From the NCBI GenBank assembly GCA_004144185.1, contig SEFP01000001.1, positions 248,001 to 312,000 on the forward strand: a stretch of 64,000 bases of DNA, given 5' to 3'. The stretch is from Sphingobacteriales bacterium (lineage in GTDB: Bacteria > Bacteroidota > Bacteroidia > Chitinophagales > Chitinophagaceae). This document shows, piece by piece, positions 36,763 to 46,600 of this stretch (within the stretch, counting starts at the first letter, position 1; each line of letters starts with the position of its first letter). Position numbers and translations under genes: made by a program. The notes under the pieces are model-generated. The model made no database searches. It was not told the origin of the DNA and was given only the letters and a program-made list of their open reading frames with translations.

Positions 36763-37359
36763 TTAGGCATTTTTGATGCTCACCCACGTTGCGTATAAAC
36801 TTTCCTGCGTGGGCCGGTCGGCCGGCATCTCCGTCAACGGGTCGCAGGCACGCAGGCTTTCGAAGCATTCGGCCGGCAGCGCCTGATACAAGGCTGTTCC
36901 GCGTGTTTTCCAGTTGAGCATTTCATCTGAGACCTGTTTTACGACTTTAGCGGGGTTGCCCACCACTACGGAGCGTTCCGGAATCTTGGTACCGGCCGGA
37001 ACAAAGGCTAATGCGCCGATAACGCTTTCCTTGCCTACCACCACTTCATCCATCAGCACGGCATTCATCCCTATCAGGCAGTTTTCGCCTATGGTAGCAC
37101 CATGTACAATGGCTCCATGCCCAATATGTGCACCGGCATGCAGGGTAATGGTAATGCCCGGAAACATATGAATGGTGCAGTTTTCCTGCACGTTACAGCC
37201 TTCTTCCAGTACAATACCGCCCCAGTCGCCCCGCAATGCCGCACCGGGGCCGATATAGCAGTGCGCACCAATGATGACATTACCGGTTACAACGGCCTGT
37301 GGATGCACAAATGCCGTGGGATGGACGACCGGAATAAAGCCTTTGAATGCGTAAAACAA
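36763..37359 (-). CDS. PaaY-like / gamma-carbonic-anhydrase-fold hexapeptide protein
   Basis: A 198-residue left-handed beta-helix protein with hexapeptide repeats throughout (NVIIGAHCYIGPGAALRGD, ATIGENCLIGMNAVLMD). Histidines in HIGHGAIVHG are placed as in the metal site of gamma-class carbonic anhydrases. Length and C-terminal helix resemble PaaY, a thioesterase of phenylacetate breakdown, but no paa genes are nearby, so the role is unsure. The start appears to be TTG; no ATG occurs early in the frame. Confidence 0.82.
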   Translation of the reverse strand: MFYAFKGFIPVVHPTAFVHPQAVVTGNVIIGAHCYIGPGAALRGDWGGIVLEEGCNVQENCTIHMFPGITITLHAGAHIGHGAIVHGATIGENCLIGMNAVLMDEVVVGKESVIGALAFVPAGTKIPERSVVVGNPAKVVKQVSDEMLNWKTRGTALYQALPAECFESLRACDPLTEMPADRPTQESLYATWVSIKNA

Positions 37360-37436
37360 AATCTGACAATTCTTTGATGCTAAAGTTCCGGAACCGGAGC
37401 GAACTTGGACAAAATTTTTCTGTTACCTAGTTACGT

Positions 37437-38159
37437 ATGGCCCCAACCCGAAATGCCCGTCCCAAGGCTTCTATTTTGGTAGTAGAAGATGAAGAAAGTC
37501 TGCGAGAAGCACTGAAGCTCAATCTGGAACTGGAGGGCTATGAAATCACGACTGCCGAAACCGGTCCGGGAGCACTCAAAGCGGTCAAAGGTGAGTATTT
37601 CGACTGTTTGATCCTGGATATCATGCTTCCGGAAATGGACGGCTTGGCGGTTTGCGAAGCGGTGCGGCTGCAACACAATGAAGTTCCCATCCTGTTTTTG
37701 TCGGCCCGGAATAGCGGTGCCGACCGTGTAGAAGGGTTGCGGAAAGGCGGCGATGACTACCTGACCAAGCCATTTAATCTGGAAGAATTGCTGCTCCGGG
37801 TCGAGAAGCTGATTGAGAAAAGCAAGCGCATCCAGACACCGGGGGCCATCCCGCAGAACTATGTGTTTGGCAACGGCTGCGAGGTCGATTTTGCGGCCCA
37901 TGAAGCCGTTACCAAGTCGGGCGAGAAAGTGGAACTGTCTAAAAAAGAAGCGGCTTTATTGAAACTGTTGCTCGAAAACAAAGGCGACGTCGTGAGCCGC
38001 GAGCATATTTTACAGGTCGTCTGGGGCTATAATGTGTATCCGACCACCCGGACCATCGACAATTTTATTCTCAACTTCCGGAAATACTTTGAAACCGACA
38101 GCCGGGCGCCCCGCCATTTTCATTCCGTACGGGGTGTCGGTTACAAGTTTACCGAGTAA
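37437..38159 (+). CDS. Response regulator, OmpR/PhoB family
   Basis: A 240-residue transcription factor. The receiver domain has the acid pair in VVEDEE, the phosphorylation aspartate at residue 61 (LILDIMLPEMDG), the serine of FLSARN and the lysine of DYLTKPF. The winged-helix output domain follows from about 135, with SREHILQVVWGYN, TIDNFILNFRKYF and the closing RGVGYKFTE. No sensor kinase is encoded within the window, so it is an orphan here. Confidence 0.95.
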   Translation: MAPTRNARPKASILVVEDEESLREALKLNLELEGYEITTAETGPGALKAVKGEYFDCLILDIMLPEMDGLAVCEAVRLQHNEVPILFLSARNSGADRVEGLRKGGDDYLTKPFNLEELLLRVEKLIEKSKRIQTPGAIPQNYVFGNGCEVDFAAHEAVTKSGEKVELSKKEAALLKLLLENKGDVVSREHILQVVWGYNVYPTTRTIDNFILNFRKYFETDSRAPRHFHSVRGVGYKFTE

Positions 38160-38260
38160 GAACGTCGTCTTTAATTCCGGAGCCTCGAAACACTGATGTT
38201 CGGCGGTTATACGGTTTACCGCGCGCTCCTTATCTGCTGTTAGAAAACACTTCCATCGCC

Positions 38261-38268
38261 TATCTTCG
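38261..38268 (+). promoter_or_regulatory. -7 element (TATCTTCG) 7 bp before fabI
   Basis: One base from TAnnTTTG and 7 bp from the fabI ATG. Confidence 0.5.
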
Positions 38269-38275
38269 CTGCCCT

Positions 38276-39112
38276 ATGGCTTCTCAACTGCTTTCCGGAA
38301 AAAAAGGAATCATCTTCGGTGCGCTCGACGAGCGCTCCATTGCCTGGAAAACCGCGCTGAAAGCGGTTGAAGAAGGCGCGCAGATTGTGCTCTCCAATGC
38401 CCCCATCGCCCTGCGCATGGGTAAAATCAAAGAACTGGCGGCCCAGTGCGGCGATGCGCCTGTGATTGGTGCCGATGCTACGTCTGTAGAGGATCTGACC
38501 AAGCTGTTTGAAGACGCGCAGGCGCACTTCGGCGGCAAAATCGACTTCGTACTGCACAGCATCGGGATGAGTCCCAACGTGCGGAAGAGCGTCGAGTATA
38601 CCGATACCAACTATGATAATTTCCTGAAAACGCTGGATATTTCGGCTTTATCCCTGCACAAAGTATTGCAGACGGCCATGAAGCTGGATGCGATCAGCGA
38701 ACACGGCTCCGTAGTAGCGCTTTCTTACATTGCCGCCCAGCGCACGTTCCCAGGGTACAACGATATGGCTGAAGCCAAAGCACTGCTGGAAAGCATTGCC
38801 CGCTCCTTCGGCTACCATTACGGCTTTGCCAAAAAAGTACGGGTCAACACCGTCAGCCAGTCGCCTACCGTAACCACTGCCGGCTCCGGTGTGGGTGGCT
38901 TTGACGCGTTTTTCAGTTATGCCGATCAGATGAGTCCGCTGGGCAATGCCCCTGCCGAAGACTGTGCGGCCTTCTGCTGTACGTTATTTTCCGATCTGAC
39001 CCGTTACATCACCATGCAAAATCTGTTTCACGATGGCGGGTTCTCCTCAACGGGTGTCAGCCAGCCGATTGTAGAAGCCATGGAGCGTGCCGCAGGTCAG
39101 AGTGGTTCATAA
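38276..39112 (+). CDS. fabI: Enoyl-ACP reductase (NADH), FabI
   Basis: A 278-residue short-chain-dehydrogenase-type enzyme of the last reducing step in fatty-acid elongation. It has the altered nucleotide loop GIIFGALDERSIAW, HSIGMSP, the active-site stretch SYIAAQRTFPGYNDMAEAK with the Tyr-x6-Lys pair, and SQSPTVTTAGSGVGGF. This is the normal length for the family. It is the target class of triclosan. A terminator follows 29 bp downstream. Confidence 0.96.
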   Translation: MASQLLSGKKGIIFGALDERSIAWKTALKAVEEGAQIVLSNAPIALRMGKIKELAAQCGDAPVIGADATSVEDLTKLFEDAQAHFGGKIDFVLHSIGMSPNVRKSVEYTDTNYDNFLKTLDISALSLHKVLQTAMKLDAISEHGSVVALSYIAAQRTFPGYNDMAEAKALLESIARSFGYHYGFAKKVRVNTVSQSPTVTTAGSGVGGFDAFFSYADQMSPLGNAPAEDCAAFCCTLFSDLTRYITMQNLFHDGGFSSTGVSQPIVEAMERAAGQSGS

Positions 39113-39141
39113 GCCGTTACTTTAAATACAGGTAGATGAAT

Positions 39142-39172
39142 AGAAACGTCCGATCCGGGCGTTTCTGCTTTT
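39142..39172 (+). terminator. Terminator after fabI
   Basis: Stem AGAAACGTCCG / CGGGCGTTTCT (one G-T pair) with loop ATC, followed by GCTTTT. Confidence 0.75.
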
Positions 39173-39271
39173 AAAAGCGTTGCAGACTGGCGCTGGTATT
39201 CCGGAATGGGTTCGGGTTTGAATCCGCAATATTTTTTCGTTAAAGACGTTTTAAGAAGATCAACTTTGGGT

Positions 39272-40387
39272 ATGCATACGATTTTGCGGTCGGTATCGAT
39301 TGCTTTTTTGCTGGGCAGTAGCGTTTCGGGGATCGCACAGGTCACAGGTGGGCAACGGGCCTTCGAATTCCTGCGGCTTTCGCCCAGCGCCCGTACCACC
39401 GCACTGGGAGGCATCAACGTAAGTGATCCGACGCCCAACATTGCCACGGCCTTGCAGAATCCGGCGCTGATGCGTCCCGGACTGCACAACCAACTGGCTG
39501 TTCAATACAACAATTATCACGCAGGAATCAACATTGTGAACCTGCAACATGGCTATCATTCCGAAAAATGGAATACCTCTTTTTTTGGCGGTGTTCAGTA
39601 TATTAATTACGGTTCCTTTGACGAAACGGATGTGTATGGAAACACCATCGGCTCGTTCCGGGGCACTGATTTTACCGTTGCCGTAGGAGCCAGTAAGCAA
39701 TACCGCGAACGGTGGCGCGGCGGGATGACATTAAAATACGCCAACAGCCGGTATGGGACCATCAGCGCCGGTGCATTGCTGGCCGATGTAGGGGTAATGT
39801 ATGCCGATACAGAACGCCGCATTACGATTGGTGCCGTTGCCAAGAACCTGGGCTTCATGACGCGGAAATACAATCCTTCCGCTACGGCCGAGCCCTTACC
39901 CTTCGATCTGCAAATCGGGTTTTCCAAGCGCCTGGCGCGGGCTCCGCTTCGCTTTCACGTGACGGCTCACCACCTCTACGAATGGGACATCCGGTACAAC
40001 AATCCGGCGGATGTGACCTTCAACAATCTTTCCGGATCGGCTGACAGTAGTGCCGATACCAAAAGCTATTTTACCGACAAACTGGCCCGTCATCTGCTGG
40101 TAGGAGCCGATTTACTGATCGGGAAGCGCATTGCCATCACCGTCGCTTACAACCACCTGCGGCGGGGCGAACTGGCCTTGAAAGAAAAAACAGCTTTAGC
40201 AGGGTTTTCGTTTGGCGCAGGCGTTAATCTGGACCGGTTTCAGATCCAGTATGCCCGCAGCTATTATCACCTGGCCAGCGCAACCAACGAGTTTGGTCTC
40301 AACATCCAGCTTAATAAAACGGTCGGTATCGGCAATGCGACCGAGCGTCTTCGCTGGAATGCCGTGTATCCGGACTGGAACAATTAA
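39272..40387 (+). CDS. porQ: T9SS protein PorQ
   Basis: A 371-residue outer-membrane beta-barrel of the PorV/PorQ (FadL-like) family. It has a signal peptide ending SGIAQ, then GQRAFEFLRLSPSARTTALGGINVSDP, the family hallmark, with NIATALQNPALM. PorQ belongs to the type IX attachment and modification complex on the cell surface (with PorU, PorV and PorZ). The ATG at 39272 is chosen because it starts the signal peptide; the longer frame from 39206 has no signal. It is convergent with sprA. Confidence 0.93.
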   Translation: MHTILRSVSIAFLLGSSVSGIAQVTGGQRAFEFLRLSPSARTTALGGINVSDPTPNIATALQNPALMRPGLHNQLAVQYNNYHAGINIVNLQHGYHSEKWNTSFFGGVQYINYGSFDETDVYGNTIGSFRGTDFTVAVGASKQYRERWRGGMTLKYANSRYGTISAGALLADVGVMYADTERRITIGAVAKNLGFMTRKYNPSATAEPLPFDLQIGFSKRLARAPLRFHVTAHHLYEWDIRYNNPADVTFNNLSGSADSSADTKSYFTDKLARHLLVGADLLIGKRIAITVAYNHLRRGELALKEKTALAGFSFGAGVNLDRFQIQYARSYYHLASATNEFGLNIQLNKTVGIGNATERLRWNAVYPDWNN

Positions 40388-40431
40388 TGCCAGTTCTTTC
40401 AAAGCAACTTAGGGTAACAGAAAAGCCATTT

Positions 40432-40467
40432 AAAAAGGGCCGGAACGTCATACGTTCCGGCCCTTTT
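40432..40467. terminator. Bidirectional terminator between porQ and sprA
   Basis: Stem AAAAAGGGCCGGAACGT / ACGTTCCGGCCCTTTTT with loop CAT, U-tracts on both sides, between convergent genes. Confidence 0.92.
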
Positions 40468-40645
40468 TCTATCTTAACGGGTTTCCAATAGGTATTTTGT
40501 TTCAGAATCCTTGCGTCGGGTTGACCCGATGCAGCACTGAGCTAGTCCTTAGCTTCCAGAACACACCCGTTTGATTTAAAAGCAAGTCTGTATACACAAG
40601 GAGGAACGATTGAAAATTTCGGCTTCTGAAGCTTCCGGAACCTCC

Positions 40646-43600
40646 TTACCGGACGAAGATGAATCGCAGGGTGACACCGCCACGGGTGGTGGTAATCGGG
40701 TACGACGAGGATACGTACGGGATGCTCTGACGGCGGTCGTAGAAGAACCGCAGGGTCAGCTGATCCGAGATAATGTAATCCACGCTCGGTGAGATGCTGA
40801 TTACCTTCTGACCGCCGGTAAACTGCCGCACGTTCTGCGCCATGTAGGTATTTGAGGCTACATCATCCCGGATTCCGACATCTACTTTGACATTCAGGTC
40901 GTTTTTGAGCCGGGTAATGCCCAGGATCGGGAACGGCAGTTTGATATTGCGAGCCCGATATCCCAAGCCAAATACATACTCAGTACTGGCACGCTCGGCA
41001 ATCTGATAATCGATCAGACTCAGACTCACAGTCCGGCTTTTCCGGAATTCAACGCGGGCGGTCAGGTTGTTTTTAAAGGCGATGTCGATTCCCAGCAGCG
41101 GTCCCAGTTGCTCTGATACGGTTACGTTGGGCACCTGGAAGAACGGAATAAAGTTGTTGCTGTTGGAGTCGATAAAGGACGGGAAGCCTAGATTATAGAT
41201 ATCCTGGTACAGCAGCGACGATACAAATGAGTTCATCGCCATTGTACTCGTGTAGCCATGCGTCAGCGAGAATGTGTTCAGACGGGAGCCAATAGCTGGA
41301 ATTTTGGTCAGCCCGTTGTAGGTCAGTCGCCAGTTGGGCAGTGGCAGGTAGTTGCCAAACGGATTCTGGTTGACCCGCGTAGCCCGTCCATTGACCAATG
41401 GAATAGAACCGGCGTCTTTTCCGGAATACGCCGCCAGGAAGGCCGGCACCAGTACATCCTGCGAATAACGGGTATACCCCTTTTTATAGGCCGGATCATT
41501 CGGGTCTGAAAGTCCGTTTACATACGGATTGAGACCGCCCAACCGGTCAGACACCACCGAGCGATTGGCCAGGAACCGCTCGTAAGACGGCGACAGGTCA
41601 CGGCCTACCGGTTCGAACAGTGTTTTCAGGAAAATGCCGGAGATGGTAAACGATCCGGTGGTATATGGGTTGTTGTGCGTAAAGTCGCCGGTCCGGCCAT
41701 ACAGCGTATTGGTGTCTTTAAAAATCTCGCTATACTGTTTGCTGAACGTGCTTGTCAGCGACAAATCGATCCGGAAATCGGGGAACGGCTCTACCTGACC
41801 GGTGATGTTGATGTTGCGGGCAAACTGCTGTAAGAACTGCCCGTTAAAAAGCGAATCACGGCTGACATACCCTTCCCGTGCTTTCTGGTCGAGCCATTCA
41901 TAGCCCGGCTGGTAGCCAAAGGCAAATCCATAACCGGGTTGCAGACTCTGTGTGTTGACACCCAGGATGCGCGTACTATCTAGGAAGCCCGGCAGTACGG
42001 TACCGCCATTCTCCGTATACGAAATCGTGGTCCGCTTCACCATGGTGAGCAACCGGCCCGCAACCCGTCCGGCGGTTGACACATCTGGAACGCTGTTGCG
42101 CCGGGCAATACGGGCCGCCTTGCGATCTGCCTTGCGCTTCGCTGCTTCGGCTTTGGCTTTGGCGCGCTCCTGCGCAACTGCTACTTTCCGGAGCGAGTCA
42201 ATCTGACTATCCGGAAGACCGGCCAGCACCACCGGTGCATTGTTGATAATCAGGACCGTATCCAAAGGCTGTCCTTTGCGACGGGTAATAGGAGTTGGAG
42301 CAATACCACCACCCGGTTGGGGCACATCCGGATTTTTTGTTTCCGGCGCCTGTCCGCGCTCCTCGGGCTTTTGCAGTCCGTTGAGAGCTCCGTTCAAGCC
42401 GCCATTAATGCCGCCGCGGGTCGCACTACCTGGTGTCCGGGGTTTGGGTTGGTTTACAGCCCGCAACCAGCGTTGTTTATTGTACAGACTGGCAAAGTTG
42501 AGCTCGCCATTGACGGATTTGGTCTGGGTGTTGGCAACGGTATTTCCGAGGTTATATGCCAGTCGGGACGCGGCCGTCCACGAATAGGTTGTGCCGTAGG
42601 TAAGCCGTAGCGTTACCCAGTCTGTCAGCGGCAGCTTGGACAGCGGTACATTATACGACGCGTTCAGGCTTTGCGTAAAGTAGGTATTACGGCCAAAAGA
42701 CCGGATCAGCCCCCAGACGGTATCGCGCTTTTCCTTGCTGTCGAGGCGACCATACGGCTCGTCAATCCGGCTGTTGTTAGTAGCGTTGTAGTCCAGCGCC
42801 AGCGAGCGGGTCAGCTCCCAGCGGGTGTTGTAAGTACGCAGCCAGGTAAAGTTCTTGTAATAGGTAGGCTGCACCCGATAGCCATCGCCGCCCACCGTCC
42901 GCACGAGGGTTTCGTCAAAAGTCCGGTTCAGCTCCGTCCGGAAACTGAAATTGGCCGGAAGCGGGTTGAAGTTGAAATCTTTCACCAGCTGCCACCACTT
43001 CGACCGGCTGGTGATGAGTTTCTTGAACGGCTCGATCGGCTTGGGGGTTACTGTATAGGTATAGCCCAGACCCAGCTTCTGATTCACCAATTCATCTTTT
43101 TCGATGAGCGGGTTACGGCGGTATTGCTTGTTGTAGGAATATGAGGCATCAAAGTTGCGAACACTCCAGGGCTTCGCTTTTTGACTGGCCTTCGCAGGGC
43201 TACCCGTGATACGGGCGTTGGCAATGTTGAAGGAGGTAATAGAGGTATAATCCTGAGCGGCTTTCCGGATCGAGTCGCGCTGTTCGGCGCTGACTGCGGT
43301 AGAAAGTTTGTCTTTTAGTTTGACATCCAGATCATACGGATCGTACTGCGGCGTACTCACGTTTTCGGAATAGCCACCAAACACCGGTAGCTGGACTCCC
43401 CAGGTGGTAGGCATCAGTTTGCCCAGATTCAGGTTGGTGCTGCCATCATACTGATAGAAGTTGTCGCGCTGACGCTGGTTCAGCTTCTGGTCGATATTGC
43501 CGTAGCCGATGGTATGCATGCTGCCGGAAAGCCGTAGGTTTCCGAGATCCGCCAGTTGCAGCGCCACTTTTCCGGTGGCTGCATAGCCGGGTTGTTCATT

Positions 43601-46600
43601 CAGGCCGGTGGCGCGCAGTTCATTAAACCAGACTTCGGCACATTTAGGCAGGCCGTCATCCGCCGGGTTGGACGCATCTGCTTTGGGATTGACGATGCCC
43701 AGCATGATGGTTTTCGCATCGCCCACGTTGGGGTTTCCGACTACGATAATGCGTTTTCCGGAAGGATCCGTTTCGCTGTATGGAATATAGGCTGGTAGTC
43801 CCTGGTTGTTCCGGATGGTTTTGACTCGTACCAGGTCGCTGAGGGCCAGATCGAGCCGGTTTTCCAGCGGCCAGATATCTTCCCCGGAGCGGCTGCCATT
43901 GGCAGTAACTTTCAGCGGAATCTGATACTCGTAGTAGTTGTTTACAAAGTCAGATCCAATCCGGACAAAGGCCCGGACGTCGCCATCGCGCAGCGGTTGC
44001 TGGCCGGTGCGGCTTTCGCCGTGAATAAACATCCGCAGCCGTTCAAACTGACGCATATCCACCCCTACTTCCTTGTATGCGGCACGGGCATCACCGTCTT
44101 TCAGATTGCAGACCTGAAGCGAGAGCGCCTGTTCATTGAGGGCTACGTTCTGACCGTTGGATACCGCTGCCTGCTGTCGGTCTACGCCCGGTGGGATAAC
44201 ATACGGAATGGGCTGGCGGGCGCTGTTTTCTTCTAGGCTCACCGAAGTGAGGTTGAATTCTACGTTTTCCAGATCCTGTTCCGGAATGTTTTCGCCCGGT
44301 GCCGTCAGCGAGAAGTTGTAGCGGCGCCACTGGTTGCGGCCCAGTTCCAGACGGGCAAACCGCAGGATTACGCTGTCTTCAAACCCATTCAGGTACATCC
44401 GCATAAACCGGATCGACCGGAAGTCGGCAATACCCCCCACTTTGTGCTGGTATTCGCGGATGGGCACTTTAAACTGATACCAGGTTTCCGGTTCGGTATT
44501 TCCGTTGGGCAGCTTTACGTTGACGGTTTGTTTGTTGACGATAAAGTTCTGCCCTACCTGCATCCGCGGGTCCGTAGCGGGATGCATGTCCACCCGATAC
44601 TGGAAATAATCTTCCGACTCGTTGAGGGTATTGTCGCGGTTGATGTCTTCACTTTCCGGAATGGTAGTCGCAGCAAAGGAATAGGCAGAAGACGCGTCGG
44701 TGATGGGCGAGTTGCCATGCGGGTTGTTGAATGCCTTATAGTGCGTGAGTGCGCTGATATTGGGACCGTCGTAAAAGCCATCCCGATAATACCGGTAGTT
44801 GTCCGACGAAGGGTCGTTATTCAGTGCATTCACAACCGCCTGGTTGGATACACGAGCTGCAATCTGTTGCAGGAAATTGCCGTAGAAGGTTTTTTCTTCG
44901 GCATCATCAAATCCATCATAGCCTACGTCCTGTACAATACGGGCGGACGGATCATTGTCGAACGCACGCGTAATCTGTTGCTGGAAGCGTGGCACGTAGC
45001 CCCAGCGGGTCTGATCGAGCGTACTGGTATTTTTGGGATAGGTAATCCCATTCTCAAAAAACTTACGCGAGTCTTTGAGCACATCTTCACTAACGTTTCC
45101 GAGGTTGATGTACAGCGAGCCGCCGGTACCGGTGGGGTTGTTGATGTACGGATCCATCACCCAGAACTCCATGAACTCCACGTTGGAGGCTTCGAAATCG
45201 GAGTATTCAATGGCCCGCTGAATGCCCCCCCAGTGGGTACGCGGTGCATTCAGGGAGCCATCAGGCGCTACATCGAGGCTGTAGTTATACGGTCCTCTCT
45301 CTTTAGGATAAAAGCCTAAATCGAGGGTCGCCAGTGCATTCTGCAAGGTGATGTTACTGGCCTGCGGAAAGACCTCCTGGCGTTGCACCAGCCGTACATA
45401 GTGCTGATTGGGATCGTTTTTTACAAAGTCCGGGACGCCATTGGTTCCGTCTACCAGATTGGGTTCCAGCGTGTACCAGGCCAGTTTGGAACGCTTATAG
45501 CCATAAGATAAGGAATCAAACAGCCGGGCTTCCGGAAACAGCTCTACGTTGTTGGCATCGCGGGCATCCACTGGCGTCGACGCCAGGAACCAGGACGAGG
45601 CCGGTGTACGCAGGTCGTAGGACGAGCGGCTGCCTTCAAAATCATCGATGTACACGGCACCGGTACCACCGTCGAGTGCGTCAATCTGCACCGGGTGACC
45701 GGGCAGGATAGCCGCTACCTCTGCTGATGCGTTGATAAAGGATGCGGCGGTGGTACTATAAATGGGCAATTTATCCAGCAGGCGGGTAATGCTGTTGGAT
45801 TCGCTGGCGTAGGTGGCATCCAGCCCCAGAACGGTGTTCTTGATAGGATCTTCACCGAAGTTTACTTTCTGGGTAAACGGCCGCTCGGTGAGCCGCATCG
45901 CCGTACCGCCCAGCGTCAGTTTATTATTGACATAGTAATCCAGCCGCGTCCCCATGAAGTTTTGCTGCTGGAAGCCAAACGTCGCATTGTCTTCGTAGGC
46001 AATATTGATCGGGATTCCGGAATTGAGAATGCCTGCGTTCAGGATTTTGATCCGGCCAATGCCATAATCGATCTGATAATCTTGGTTTTCGGCCAGTAAC
46101 TGTCCACCGGCGGTCACCGTCACAGAGCCCTGCGGGATGTTGAAGGCATTGAGGAAAATCTCTGACGACGACGAGGACTTGTACGATCCCCGCATGATGT
46201 AGCGGTTGTTCTGCTGAAACTGCCGGGCAATCGTCTTGGTAGAATCGTACAGGATGTTGTAGAGATACTTGCGCTCCAGCTGTGGTGCGCCGGCAAAAGA
46301 CGGGGCCAGATCGCGCCCGAACGGCTCCAGTACCGGAAAGATAATCTTGCCTTGTTGTGGATTGATCGTGATGCCTTCTACATAGTCAAAGATTCCATCC
46401 GGCTGCGGATCGTTCTGGAAGTTGAGCCGGTCGAGGTTCAGCACCTGCAACAGCAGGCGACCTTCGCTCGGACCTTCCGGAAGGTAGCGCAACTCGCCGC
46501 CGCCCGGATTCTGGTACAAAACATTCAACCGGAAATCTTCTTTCTGAAGTCCGTAGCCGCCGAGGGCATACACGTTCTTCATCATCAGATCCCAGATCGG